Source: Butyrivibrio fibrisolvens (lineage in GTDB: Bacteria > Bacillota > Clostridia > Lachnospirales > Lachnospiraceae). Taken from it: a stretch of DNA of 64,000 nucleotides. The DNA is taken from assembly GCF_037113525.1 (NCBI RefSeq), contig NZ_CP146963.1:62001-126000 (forward strand), written 5' to 3'. Made by a program: the position numbers and the translations under genes. Positions within the stretch are counted from its first letter, which is position 1, and each line of letters starts with the position of its first letter. The notes beneath the pieces were generated by a model. That model worked only from the letters and a program-made list of their open reading frames with translations. It was not told where the DNA came from and ran no database searches. This document shows positions 33,383 through 41,985 of this stretch, one piece after another.

Positions 33383-34633
33383 ATGTATCTTACTGTTAAA
33401 CAACAGGTCAAGCATCTGTCTAAGGAAGATTACCGCACCATAAAAGAACTATGCCATACAGCAAAGAATCTTACTAATGAAGCAATCTATAATGTGCGTC
33501 AGTATTACTTTACTGAGGGCGAATTCCTTAAATATGAGAAGAACTATGCTCTTTTAAAGAACAGCCCTAACTATAAAGCGTTAAATTCCAACATGGCACA
33601 ACAGATCCTTAAAGAAGTTGATGGCTCATTTAAGTCATTTTTTGGTCTGCTGAAACTTGCCAAGCAGGGAAAATATGCTTTTAAGGACTGTAAGCTCCCG
33701 CATTATCTTTCAAAAGATGGATATACTACACTTGTAATAGGCTTTGTACGGCTTAATGGAAATAAATTGATACTTCCATTTTCTAACAGCTTTAAGAAAA
33801 CACATAAGTCTGTTGAAATAACAATACCTCCCGTACTTCTTGATAAAAAAGTTAAAGAGATACGTATTATCCCTAAAGCTAATGCAAGGTTCTTTGAAAT
33901 TCAGTACATCTATGAAGCTGAATATGTTCAGAGAAATCTTAATACTAACAATGCACTTGCTTTGGACTTGGGAATCAATAGTCTCGTAACAGCAGTATCA
34001 AGCACCGGCAGATCATTCATCATTGATGGCAAAAGGCTTAAATCTATCAATCAGTGGTTTAACAAAGAAAATGCTCGTTTGCAGTCTATTAAGGATAAGC
34101 AGCGCTTTGGTAAAAAGACTACTAACAGGCAGAAAGCTATAACTCGTGACCGAAACAATAAGGTCAATGACTATATGAACAAGGCTGCCCGCAAGATAAT
34201 AGATTACTGCATCACTAACGATATAGGTACGCTTATTGCTGGTTATAACGAAACGTTTCAGCGCAGCAGTCGTATAGGCAGGCAGAATAACCAGAACTTT
34301 GTTAATATCCCATATGGCCTGCTTCGTGACAAGCTCGAATATCTCTGTGAACTTAATGGTATTGTATTTGTAAAGCAGGAAGAGTCCTATACATCAAAAT
34401 CCTCATTTTGGGATAAGGATGATATACCTGTCTACAATGCTGATAATCCAAAGGAGTATCAGTTTAGCGGAGACCGAATACATCGTGGTCTTTACAAAAC
34501 TGCAGGTGGTAAAAAAATCAATGCTGATGTTAACGGCGCATTGAATATCATGCGTAAAAGTAGCGTTGTGGATCTTAGTATCCTATACGGTAGGGGCGAA
34601 GTGGACACGCCCGTAAGAATAAGGATTGCCTGA
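33383..34633 (+). CDS. tnpB: TnpB, RNA-guided nuclease of an IS605-group element
   Basis: A 416-aa protein with AAAGGAG upstream. The split RuvC active site is intact: Asp 195 in LALDLGIN, Glu 290 in GYNETF and Asp 382 in NADVNGALNI. The usual four-cysteine zinc finger before the last Asp is missing; its place is taken by YTSKSSFWDKDDIP, then FSGDRIHRGLY. This is a known minority TnpB form. It cuts DNA guided by an RNA from the element's right end and helps keep the element in place. Intact catalytic residues argue that it may be active. Confidence 0.88.
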   Translation: MYLTVKQQVKHLSKEDYRTIKELCHTAKNLTNEAIYNVRQYYFTEGEFLKYEKNYALLKNSPNYKALNSNMAQQILKEVDGSFKSFFGLLKLAKQGKYAFKDCKLPHYLSKDGYTTLVIGFVRLNGNKLILPFSNSFKKTHKSVEITIPPVLLDKKVKEIRIIPKANARFFEIQYIYEAEYVQRNLNTNNALALDLGINSLVTAVSSTGRSFIIDGKRLKSINQWFNKENARLQSIKDKQRFGKKTTNRQKAITRDRNNKVNDYMNKAARKIIDYCITNDIGTLIAGYNETFQRSSRIGRQNNQNFVNIPYGLLRDKLEYLCELNGIVFVKQEESYTSKSSFWDKDDIPVYNADNPKEYQFSGDRIHRGLYKTAGGKKINADVNGALNIMRKSSVVDLSILYGRGEVDTPVRIRIA

Positions 34634-34714
34634 TTTCAGGTGGAAACTTAAATATCAAACTTCTTAAATAAGACAACAAGAAAGAGACGGTTTCCAGTCT
34701 TTTGTCTTTAGAAG

Positions 34715-34736
34715 CCACCTACCTTTAGGTGAGTGG
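34715..34736 (+). repeat. Right-end hairpin of the tnpB element
   Basis: CCACCTACCT and AGGTGAGTGG, two-base loop, followed by TAGTTCAC, the typical IS605-group right end. The bases after 34744 would serve as the guide part of the omega RNA. Confidence 0.65.
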
Positions 34737-34832
34737 TAGTTCACTGATATACAATTAGTTTGACACCTATATCATTAGTATGTGATTTAGTATGTCCTAC
34801 TTGTTTGGACATAGATTTGAAGGGAGATTTTT

Positions 34833-35513
34833 ATGCGTCTGTTACTTGCAGAAGATGAAGAAGAGCTTTCTAATGCGCTGGTAGCTATATTGCGACACTC
34901 AAGCTACACGGTTGATGCTGTGTATGATGGCGAAGACGCGCTTGAATACGGTCTTTCAGGTGAATATGATGGGATAATTTTAGATATCATGATGCCCAAA
35001 CTGGAAGGAACAGAGGTTCTTAAAAAGCTTAGGGAAGCCGGGATCACGACTCCTGTTTTATTCCTTACGGCTAAGAGCGAAACAGATGATAAGATTAAAG
35101 GTCTTGACCTTGGAGCTGATGATTACCTGACTAAACCCTTTGATATGGGGGAGCTTCTTGCAAGAATTCGTGCAATGACAAGGCGCAAAGCCGACTTTAG
35201 CCATACATCCCTATCCTGCGGCAATCTTGTTCTTGACCGCAACACATATGAGCTTTCCACAGAAGGACATGATGCTATCCGCCTTGCAGGCAGAGAGTTT
35301 CAGATGATGGAGATGCTTATGACAACTCCAGGAAGAGTTATATCTGTAGATAACTTTATGGACAGGATCTGGGCAGACGGCGAAGCGGACGTTAACGTTG
35401 TATGGGTTTATATATCCAATCTTCGCAAGAAACTTTCAGCGCTTGAATCAACAGCTGAGATTAAGGCAGCCAGAGGAGTTGGATATTCGATTCACGAAAA
35501 GAAGGATGCATAA
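34833..35513 (+). CDS. OmpR-family response regulator (second system)
   Basis: A 226-aa regulator: receiver with AEDEEE, phosphoacceptor Asp in GIILDIMMPK (about residue 51), LTAKSE and KPFDMGEL, and a C-terminal winged helix ending ARGVGYSI. AGGGAGATT precedes the ATG. It is followed 3 bp later by its kinase gene. The arrangement resembles the compact systems that sense envelope or peptide signals. Targets are not evident. Confidence 0.92.
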   Translation: MRLLLAEDEEELSNALVAILRHSSYTVDAVYDGEDALEYGLSGEYDGIILDIMMPKLEGTEVLKKLREAGITTPVLFLTAKSETDDKIKGLDLGADDYLTKPFDMGELLARIRAMTRRKADFSHTSLSCGNLVLDRNTYELSTEGHDAIRLAGREFQMMEMLMTTPGRVISVDNFMDRIWADGEADVNVVWVYISNLRKKLSALESTAEIKAARGVGYSIHEKKDA

Positions 35514-35516
35514 CTT

Positions 35517-36881
35517 ATGGTTAGTAAGCTTCGTAGAAAGTTCGTTATAACTGCAATGAGCGCACTGCTTGTTATTCTTGTGGTACTTATTGGCGTTATT
35601 AATATATCGAATTTTGTAGAGGTTACAAAAAGCGCTGATGAGCTTCTGACTATCCTTGCGGATAATGACGGTAACTTTCCTGATATGAATCCTGCGTTTG
35701 ATCAGGGCAAAAATGATTCGGGTTCTCCTGACAAGAAGCAAGACGACTTGGAGAATTCAGAAGATGTTGCAGCACCAGACAATGACAGCGGTTCTGCACT
35801 CCCGCCTGCACCAAAAGATGAAGAATTAAAGCGGGATATTTACTATTATACAAAAAGTATAGAAGCCCCTTTTTCCACAAGATATTTCTGGGTCAGGTTT
35901 GATACAACAGGTGAGATTACCCAGATTGATACCAGCCACATAGCTCTGATATCAGAAGATACTGCTGGCGAGATGGCGCAGAGCATCTATGAAGATTCCG
36001 GTACTAAAGGCTATAAGTCTTCTTATAGATATTATGTCACGCAGTCTGAAAATGGTGACACCATGATACTTTTCAAGGACTGTAGCTCGGATCTTTATAA
36101 TGCAGTCAGGCTTCTTCGAAATACGTTTATGTTAATGCTTGTATGCCTGCTTGCCATGTTCATCCTTGTGTGGACCATGTCTGGACATGCAGTATCTCCT
36201 GTAGTTGAATCGCTTGAGAAACAAAAACAGTTCATTACTGATGCAGGGCATGAACTTAAGACGCCACTGGCTGTTATTTCAGCCAATATCGATGTTATAG
36301 AGCTTGATAATGGTAAGAGCGAGTGGACAAAGAGTATCAAGAACCAGGTCAACCGCATGGCAGAGCTTGTTAAGAACATGCTCACTTTGACCCGTATGGA
36401 AGAAGAGAGCGTTAAGACTGTTTTTTCAGATATTGATCTTAGCAGTATTCTGGCGGAAGCTTCAAATAGTTTTAGTGCTGTTGCAGATGCTTCAAATAAA
36501 AAATATACAGTTGATATAGAAAAAGGTGTTCACATTAAAGGCGACAGGAATTCAATTACTCAGCTGGCTTCGCTTCTTATAGATAATGCTATGAAATACT
36601 CATCCGAAAATGGTGAAGTTAATATCAGCATGCATCAGGGAAAGCACGTGGAATTTGAGGTCAGAAATACCTGTGATAATATCCCCGAAGGGAATCTCGA
36701 CAAGCTTTTTGACAGGTTCTACAGAGCAGATACTTCGAGAAGCAGAAAGAGCGGTGGATACGGCATAGGTCTGTCGGTTGCAAGAGCGATAGCTATCTCA
36801 CATGGTGGTAATATAGAAGCCTTGAGAGATGGTGATCACGTAATAAGATTTGTAGTAAAGCTTCCGAAAGGAAAAGCATAG
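35517..36881 (+). CDS. Sensor histidine kinase (second system)
   Basis: A 454-aa kinase: helix 1 about residues 9-29, an extracytoplasmic loop to about 200 with an Asp/Pro/Ser-rich linker, helix 2 about 203-222, then no clear HAMP domain. HisKA has phospho-His in DAGHELKTPLAVISAN; the ATPase domain has DNAMKYSSENGE, LFDRFYRAD and GGYGIGLSVARAI. The DxxHELKTPL form is common in systems controlling transporters or envelope stress. AAGGA lies 10 nt before the ATG. Confidence 0.92.
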   Translation: MVSKLRRKFVITAMSALLVILVVLIGVINISNFVEVTKSADELLTILADNDGNFPDMNPAFDQGKNDSGSPDKKQDDLENSEDVAAPDNDSGSALPPAPKDEELKRDIYYYTKSIEAPFSTRYFWVRFDTTGEITQIDTSHIALISEDTAGEMAQSIYEDSGTKGYKSSYRYYVTQSENGDTMILFKDCSSDLYNAVRLLRNTFMLMLVCLLAMFILVWTMSGHAVSPVVESLEKQKQFITDAGHELKTPLAVISANIDVIELDNGKSEWTKSIKNQVNRMAELVKNMLTLTRMEEESVKTVFSDIDLSSILAEASNSFSAVADASNKKYTVDIEKGVHIKGDRNSITQLASLLIDNAMKYSSENGEVNISMHQGKHVEFEVRNTCDNIPEGNLDKLFDRFYRADTSRSRKSGGYGIGLSVARAIAISHGGNIEALRDGDHVIRFVVKLPKGKA

Positions 36882-36894
36882 ATAAAGTATAAGA

Positions 36895-36945
36895 AAGGGG
36901 CCTTACCTGGAATGATCTGATCGGTCATCCGGGTAAGACCCCTTT
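36895..36945 (+). terminator. Terminator after the second two-component system
   Basis: AAAGGG then CTTACC (36895-36907) pair with GGTAAG and CCCCTTTT (about 36931-36945), with a mismatch and a bulge, ending in TTTT. It may also serve the minus-strand gene ending at 36951. Confidence 0.65.
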
Positions 36946-36950
36946 TAAGC

Positions 36951-37409
36951 TTATGAAGCTTTCTGCATATTTTTTAAGTTGTCAAAGAACTGAGAGAATA
37001 CTTCAACATTTTCTTTCTGATTCTGGATGTGCTTACCGGCATTTTTAAACAAAGTAAGTTTATATGTGGTCTTGTTAACCTTGAATGTGATAATATGAGA
37101 ACCGAATTTTGGCTTTTTGTATTTAACCTTTTTAAATTCGTTAAAAGGAATCTCGAATACGTCGTCAACCTTGGTCATGTCAAAAGCATTCATACAAACA
37201 ATTTTGACAGTATTGTCTGTAAGAATAGTAAAACCATTTCTTGTCTTTGCACCTGCAAGTAAAGCACCTAAAGCGCCAAACATGTAATACAGTAAAGCTG
37301 CTTTAACAGTTATGAGCTGTCCATATGCAGCTGCTCTTACGTTTTCGCCCGGACGAACGGCAGCTCTGATTGCATTCATTTTGCCTTCTTCTGTGATCTT
37401 AAGATTCAT
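36951..37409 (-). CDS. Hypothetical protein, possible PH-like domain
   Basis: A 152-aa protein. Residues about 30-60 are hydrophobic (ALLYYMFGALGALLAG) and may be one weak membrane segment or a buried helix; the rest alternates beta-type strands (GFTILTDNTVKIVCM, VFEIPFNEFKKVKYK, HIITFKVNKTTYKLTLF), as in bacterial PH domains, and ends with a helix. No specific family is recognised. It stands alone, convergent with the kinase gene. Confidence 0.65.
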   Translation of the reverse strand: MNLKITEEGKMNAIRAAVRPGENVRAAAYGQLITVKAALLYYMFGALGALLAGAKTRNGFTILTDNTVKIVCMNAFDMTKVDDVFEIPFNEFKKVKYKKPKFGSHIITFKVNKTTYKLTLFKNAGKHIQNQKENVEVFSQFFDNLKNMQKAS

Positions 37410-37565
37410 TTTTTTACCCTACCTTTTTATTTATTATTTTTTAGTGTTTTTTTCAAACATTAACATTGTACTTTGAATTGGAATGTTTTCAATAAAAAAT
37501 AGATAAAACGCAGTTTTTGTTGGATGGATGACATTTTTTGCCGTGATAAATGAAATTTTGAAGAC

Positions 37566-37609
37566 TAAATGCAAATCATTTGCATTTAGAATAAAAGTGT
37601 GATATATTC
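37566..37609 (+). promoter_or_regulatory. Fur-type box overlapping a promoter
   Basis: 37566-37590 is a perfect 12-1-12 palindrome containing the 7-1-7 core TGCAAAT-C-ATTTGCA, the layout of Fur/Zur/PerR-family boxes. Its right half contains TTGCAT (37581-37586), which with TATATT (37604-37609), spacer 17, forms a promoter. A repressor here would block RNA polymerase. The Fur-family gene two places downstream is the likely regulator. The rest of 37410-37691 is AT-rich with no other feature seen. Confidence 0.7.
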
Positions 37610-37709
37610 TCAATGCTAAAACTATATTTTGTAAAATCTTTTTTGAAGAAAATGTGAGGTTGGGACCTGATCATAGATTAAGTCCTAACACTTGCGACAA
37701 GAGGTTAAG

Positions 37710-38588
37710 ATGGAATTATTATTAGATGTAATCCTTGATACAGTAATAGATGGAGTTAAGATCCTTCCATTTCTTTTTATAACATACCTTTTAATGGAAC
37801 TTTTGGAAAAGCATACCATGGATAAGGCTGGTGATATCGTAAGAAAGGCTGGTAAATCCGGACCTTTGTGGGGATCACTTCTTGGAGTAGTGCCCCAGTG
37901 CGGATTTTCTGCGGCTGCGTCTAACCTGTACGCAGGCCGCGTCATCACAGTAGGAACTCTTATCGCAATATACCTGTCTACATCAGATGAGATGCTTCCT
38001 TTAATGATCTCAAACAGATTGCCTGTATCCAAGATCCTGCCAATACTTGGACTTAAGGCTCTTGTTGGTATCATAGCCGGTTTCATCGTAGACTTTGCTG
38101 CCAATAAGACAAGAAAGCTTCGTCATCTTGGAAGAGAAGACTTCAGAATAGAAGAGATGTGCGAGCGCGAGCACTGCCACTGCGAAGAAGAGGAAGAGGG
38201 TAGTGTTATAAGATCTGCCTTTATTCATACCCTTCATATCTTCATATACATCCTTATCCTTACTTTTATACTTAATTTTGCAGTTGAACTTATAGGCGAA
38301 GATACGATCAAATCAGTAATAACAGCTAACTCCCTTGCCGGACACCTTGTGGCAGGAGTTATAGGCCTTATCCCTAACTGCGCTGCTTCTATAATCATTA
38401 CTGAGCTTTACCTTGGCGGTATGATATCCATGGGAACCATGATGTCAGGACTTCTTGTTGGTGCTGGAATTGGACTTCTTGTTCTTTTCAGAGTTAATCC
38501 TGAGATCAAGAGAAATATCCACATCACAGCAATCCTTTATGGCACCGGAGTTTTCTTTGGAATACTGATCGACCTGATCGTTAGATGA
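37710..38588 (+). CDS. Putative heavy-metal/manganese exporter (ArsP_2-like)
   Basis: A 292-aa membrane protein; the start is ATG 37710 behind AAGAGG. It has about eight to ten helices in two similar halves, with GVVPQCGFSAAASNLYAG in the first and GLIPNCAASIIITELYLGG in the second, a pattern of the putative 10-TM exporter family annotated as manganese or arsenic transporters. A central His/Cys/Glu-rich loop (EREHCHCEEEEE) looks like a metal sensor or buffer. The Fur-type box on its promoter and the Fur gene 54 bp downstream point to regulated metal transport; the metal is not determined. Confidence 0.8.
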   Translation: MELLLDVILDTVIDGVKILPFLFITYLLMELLEKHTMDKAGDIVRKAGKSGPLWGSLLGVVPQCGFSAAASNLYAGRVITVGTLIAIYLSTSDEMLPLMISNRLPVSKILPILGLKALVGIIAGFIVDFAANKTRKLRHLGREDFRIEEMCEREHCHCEEEEEGSVIRSAFIHTLHIFIYILILTFILNFAVELIGEDTIKSVITANSLAGHLVAGVIGLIPNCAASIIITELYLGGMISMGTMMSGLLVGAGIGLLVLFRVNPEIKRNIHITAILYGTGVFFGILIDLIVR

Positions 38589-38642
38589 CAACAACTATTG
38601 TTTAGATAAGCCGTTAATCTTTTTTCCTAATGGAGAAAAAAT

Positions 38643-39098
38643 ATGTCATGTAAAATCCACCCTGAGACCGTTGAGCGTCAGATGGAGCGCAACTGGCCTG
38701 AAGGAATCAAAAAGACCAAGCAAAGACTTGAAATATATCATATCCTTGCAGATGCAATAAAACCCTTAACTGCAACAGAGATCTTTGAGGAACTCAAAAA
38801 TGAAGACGGAAGCCCAAGGTATGCCTTTTCTACAGTATACAGATGCCTTCAGACCTTTGAAAACGCAGGGATTCTGACCAAATCAACAGCAGTTACAAGC
38901 GAAAACGCCATGTACGAGCTTCGCCTTGCCCAGCACAGGCATTATGCTATTTGCCTTAAATGTAAGGAAAGATTCCCTTTAAGGACATGCTTTTTGGGAG
39001 ATCTTAAAAACATGCTCCCTGCCAATATGGATGAATTTCAGATAACCGGCCACCAGCTTGAGATCTACGGCTACTGCCCGAAGTGTAACCAAAAATAA
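38643..39098 (+). CDS. Fur-family metalloregulator
   Basis: A 151-aa Fur/Zur/Mur-type repressor: winged helix with KKTKQRLEIYHIL, AFSTVYRCLQTFENAG as recognition helix, and a metal-binding C-terminal domain with QHRHYAICLKCKE and a final YGYCPKC. The two CxxC motifs bind structural zinc. The member type (iron, zinc, manganese or nickel) cannot be read from sequence alone. It probably binds the palindrome at 37566-37590 and so controls its own operon. Confidence 0.9.
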   Translation: MSCKIHPETVERQMERNWPEGIKKTKQRLEIYHILADAIKPLTATEIFEELKNEDGSPRYAFSTVYRCLQTFENAGILTKSTAVTSENAMYELRLAQHRHYAICLKCKERFPLRTCFLGDLKNMLPANMDEFQITGHQLEIYGYCPKCNQK

Positions 39099-39120
39099 TC
39101 TTATTTAATACACGCTATCA

Positions 39121-39163
39121 CCCCCTGGGGGGCTTGTGCGCGATCTTTTGCTACATATATACT
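39121..39163 (+). promoter_or_regulatory. G-tract palindrome and promoter of the cbiMQO genes
   Basis: CCCCCTGGGGGG (39121-39132), flanked by A/T, lies just before a promoter: TTGTGC (39134-39139), 18 bp, TATACT (39158-39163). Such G/C-tract dyads are typical operators of CsoR/RcnR-type metal repressors, which would suit a nickel/cobalt uptake operon. No such regulator gene is in the window. Confidence 0.5.
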
Positions 39164-39181
39164 AATCGTGACATTTTTAAG

Positions 39182-39212
39182 ATACACAAGTTATTTTGAC
39201 TTGTGTATTTTA
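39182..39212 (+). terminator. Hairpin with T tract between fur and cbiM
   Basis: ATACACAAGT (39182-39191) pairs with ACTTGTGTAT (39199-39208), followed by TTTATTG. It ends the fur transcript, but it also lies downstream of the cbiM promoter start, so it could attenuate cbiM. Confidence 0.65.
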
Positions 39213-39246
39213 TTGTCTAATTTAAAATAAGGTGGGGTAAAACACT

Positions 39247-40254
39247 ATGCATATGGCAGATGCGCTTGTAGTTCCTGCAGTAGCCGGAACTATGTATGTA
39301 TTATCAACAGCAACAGCTGGTCTTTCTGTAAAAAAAGTCAGAGAAGAAAACGATCCTAAGAAGATCCCTGTAATGGGCGTAATGGGAGCATTCGTATTCG
39401 CAACACAGATGCTCAACTTTACAATTCCCGGAACAGGTTCATCAGGACATCTTTGCGGAGGAATGATGCTTTCCGCAATGCTTGGACCTTATGCAGGATT
39501 TCTTACAATGATAGGAGTGCTGCTAGTCCAATGTTTACTGTTTGCAGATGGCGGACTTATGGCACTTGGATGTAACGTATGGAATATGGCCTTTTACGGA
39601 TGCTTTGTAGGAGCTCTTCTTATCTGGCGTCCTATTATGAAAAAAGGTGCAACTCGTGGAAAGATAATAGCAGCTTCCATACTTGGCTGCGTTTTGACAC
39701 TTCAGCTTGGCGCTTTCTCTGTTTCAATAGAGACCCTTATTTCAGGTATTACTGAGCTTCCATTCTCAGTATTTGTAGCAACAATGCAGCCTATCCATCT
39801 TGCGATCGGATTTGTAGAAGGTCTTATTACAGCAGCTGTTTTAGTATTTGTAAATGAAGCAAGACCTGAGCTCTTATGGGGCGTTGGCGAAAAAGCAAAC
39901 GAAGGCAAGCTTGGCTTTAAGCCTACAATTGCAGTTCTTGCAGTAGCAGCAGCTATCTGCGGTGGTATTGTATCACTCTTTGCATCAGCTTTCCCAGATG
40001 GTCTTGAGTGGTCTATGGAGAAAGTTGCAGGTACAGCTGAGCTCGAGGCAGCAGGCGGAGCTTATGATACAGCAGCAGGAATTCAGGAAGCTACATCACT
40101 TCTTCCTGACTACGCTTTCAAGGGCAGCGAATCAGCACTTGGAACAAGCTTCTCCGGTATCGTAGGTGCACTTGTAGTAGTACTTATAACAGTTGGTGCT
40201 TGCTACGCTTTCAGATTTTTCAGAAAAAAGAATGCGTCTAATCAGACTGCATGA
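39247..40254 (+). CDS. cbiM: CbiM(N): substrate-binding unit of Co/Ni ECF transporter
   Basis: A 335-aa membrane protein. The N-terminal MHMADAL supplies the metal ligands (Met1, His2) typical of CbiM/NikM. Helices cover residues about 10-205, with GSSGHLCGGMMLSAMLGP and the conserved NVWNMA. A second part from about 220 has two helices around FPDGLEWSMEKVAG, the PDGLE motif of CbiN/NikN, so M and N are fused. It binds cobalt or nickel ions for uptake, with CbiQ and CbiO encoded next. AAGGTGGGG lies upstream. Cobalt versus nickel cannot be decided. Confidence 0.92.
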   Translation: MHMADALVVPAVAGTMYVLSTATAGLSVKKVREENDPKKIPVMGVMGAFVFATQMLNFTIPGTGSSGHLCGGMMLSAMLGPYAGFLTMIGVLLVQCLLFADGGLMALGCNVWNMAFYGCFVGALLIWRPIMKKGATRGKIIAASILGCVLTLQLGAFSVSIETLISGITELPFSVFVATMQPIHLAIGFVEGLITAAVLVFVNEARPELLWGVGEKANEGKLGFKPTIAVLAVAAAICGGIVSLFASAFPDGLEWSMEKVAGTAELEAAGGAYDTAAGIQEATSLLPDYAFKGSESALGTSFSGIVGALVVVLITVGACYAFRFFRKKNASNQTA

Positions 40255-40272
40255 GTTTGATTTATAGATTTC

Positions 40273-40356
40273 AGTACAAAGCTGTTTCTAAATTATAAAT
40301 TCAGTACAAAGATTTAATATGGGGTTAAATTTTAAATATAAGTACAAAGCTTTAAT
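40273..40356 (+). repeat. Triple AGTACAAAG repeat before cbiQ
   Basis: AGTACAAAG occurs at 40273, 40303 and 40341. The last two extend to TTTAATATG, the last ending in the cbiQ start codon, as if the start region had been duplicated. No normal ribosome binding site is present. Confidence 0.6.
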
Positions 40357-41130
40357 ATGAGTTCTATTGAAAAAAACATAAGAGAACTTAACAGACTTCA
40401 AGACTTGCAGCAGCGTTCTCATTGGATGAATGACCTTCATCCTGTGGGGAAGCTGCTTATTAGCGTGTTATATATTTTTCTTGTGGCATCAATTGATAAG
40501 TATGATATAGTGTCACTTATTCTTATGTCAGTCTATCTTGTTTTTGCATTCCTTATAGGTGAACTGTCGCTTAAAGACGGCCTTTACAGGATGAGACTTA
40601 TAATCCCTCTTGTAGTATTTATTGGTATATTCAATCCTTTTTTTGACAAAGATATCGTATTATATATTGGAAATATCGGAGTATCAGGCGGAGTTTTATC
40701 CATGATCACTCTTTTCATAAAGGGTATGTATTCTGTTCTTTCAGCCTATGTACTGATCGCCACGACTTCTATAGATGATATCTGTTATGCCCTTAGGGTC
40801 ATTAAGGTTCCAAAGATCATAGTGATAGTGATCATGCTTATCTACAGATATTTTGACGTAATGGCACTTGAAGCTCAGAGGATAACAACAGCTTATAGCC
40901 TGCGGGCTCCGTCTCAGAAGGGCATCCACTACAATGCCTGGGGAGCACTGGTCGGTCAGTGGCTTCTTCGAAGCATGGACAGGGCAGAGATGGTTTATGA
41001 GAGCATGCTTCTTCGCGGCTTTAACGGTGAATTTGCATTTAAGAAAAGAAAGTTAAAGCCTGCGGATATTATCTATCCGGTTGTTTGGGCGTGTATTTTA
41101 GTAGTTATAAAGTTACGAATTATTTTTTGA
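40357..41130 (+). CDS. cbiQ: CbiQ: membrane coupling unit of Co/Ni ECF transporter
   Basis: A 257-aa T-component with four to six helices and the conserved coupling motifs EAQRITTAYSLRAP and YESMLLRGFNGEF near the C-terminus, which contact the ATPase. It links CbiM to CbiO in energy-coupling factor transport. The gene starts 103 bp after cbiM, with no clear ribosome binding site but a repeated leader (40273-40356). Confidence 0.9.
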   Translation: MSSIEKNIRELNRLQDLQQRSHWMNDLHPVGKLLISVLYIFLVASIDKYDIVSLILMSVYLVFAFLIGELSLKDGLYRMRLIIPLVVFIGIFNPFFDKDIVLYIGNIGVSGGVLSMITLFIKGMYSVLSAYVLIATTSIDDICYALRVIKVPKIIVIVIMLIYRYFDVMALEAQRITTAYSLRAPSQKGIHYNAWGALVGQWLLRSMDRAEMVYESMLLRGFNGEFAFKKRKLKPADIIYPVVWACILVVIKLRIIF

Positions 41131-41156
41131 AAATTTACTCGTGACATGAGGTTAAT

Positions 41157-41903
41157 ATGAAAACAGGAATACATGGCGAAATATTAAAAATAGAAAATCT
41201 CTCTTTTTCTTACGAAAAGGATGAGCCCGTTTTGCAGGATATAAATCTTCATGCGACGGATGGCGAAAGCATCGGCATAATAGGCGCTAACGGCATTGGT
41301 AAGTCAACTCTTATGAAGCTTTTAGTGGGCCTTTATACAAACTATAGCGGAAGCCTTGTCGTGGCAGGTCACGAGGTTACACCTAAAAACCTTAACCACA
41401 TCAGGGAACATGTAGGCTACGTGTTTCAGGATTCTGACAGCCAGCTTTTCTTATCAACAGTAGAAGATGATATCGCATTCGGCCCCAGAAATTACGGCCT
41501 TTCCGAGGACGAAGTTCAGCAAAGAGTTGACGATGCCCTCTCTTTCCTTCACATTGAACATCTTCGTAAGAAATCTACCTACAAAATGTCCGGTGGTGAA
41601 AAAAAGCTTGCATCCATAGCAACTATCCTTGCAATGAAGCCTGATATTATAATCATGGACGAACCTTCAATAGCCCTTGACCCAAGAAACAGAAGAAATC
41701 TTATTGATATACTTAATAAGGTCAAAGCCCTGAAGATCATCACTTCCCATGACCTTGATTTCGTAATGGATACCTGCGAAAGAACGGTTCTTTTAGATGA
41801 TGGAAGGATCATCGCAGACGGAGCAACAGATGTAATATTAAAAGACAAAGAACTCTTAACTACTCATTCATTAGAGCTTCCTCTTAGTCTATCAAGACAG
41901 TGA
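41157..41903 (+). CDS. cbiO: CbiO: ATPase of Co/Ni ECF transporter
   Basis: A 248-aa ABC ATPase: Walker A GANGIGKST near residue 44, Q-loop in VFQDSDSQLF (ECF type), signature MSGGEKKLA, Walker B IIIMDEPSIALDP and the switch His in ITSHDLDF. It powers metal import through CbiQ/CbiM. GAGG precedes the ATG within a leader shared with other starts in the window. The operon ends with hairpins at 41940-42018. Confidence 0.93.
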   Translation: MKTGIHGEILKIENLSFSYEKDEPVLQDINLHATDGESIGIIGANGIGKSTLMKLLVGLYTNYSGSLVVAGHEVTPKNLNHIREHVGYVFQDSDSQLFLSTVEDDIAFGPRNYGLSEDEVQQRVDDALSFLHIEHLRKKSTYKMSGGEKKLASIATILAMKPDIIIMDEPSIALDPRNRRNLIDILNKVKALKIITSHDLDFVMDTCERTVLLDDGRIIADGATDVILKDKELLTTHSLELPLSLSRQ

Positions 41904-41939
41904 CATTAGTTTGAAAATAGAATACTTAAAATGAGTCGG

Positions 41940-41977
41940 CAGACAAGATCAGGCCTTTGGGCCTGAGGTCTTGTCTG
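41940..41977 (+). other. Stem-loop after cbiO
   Basis: CAGACAAGA (41940-41948) pairs with TCTTGTCTG (41969-41977), with CAGGCC/GGCCTG inside. No T tract follows, so it is probably an mRNA 3' stabiliser before the true terminator. Confidence 0.55.
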
Positions 41978-41985
41978 TACAAATA

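Larger units (their letters stand above)
33229..34744 (+). mobile_element. IS200/IS605-group element with tnpB only
   Basis: It contains tnpB, a subterminal right-end hairpin (34715-34736) and hairpins on the left. No tnpA (Y1 transposase) gene is present, so it is an IS1341-like, non-autonomous form. The right boundary near TTCAC at 34740-34744 is inferred from the usual IS605 right-end pattern; the left boundary is uncertain and could lie anywhere in 33000-33230. The 3' end of tnpB plus the right end would encode the guide (omega) RNA. Confidence 0.7.

Noticed and set aside
39099..39246. Cobalamin or NiCo riboswitch before cbiM
   Set aside because: The 148-bp gap is mostly filled by a promoter and a short terminator-like stem, and no riboswitch consensus was recognised.
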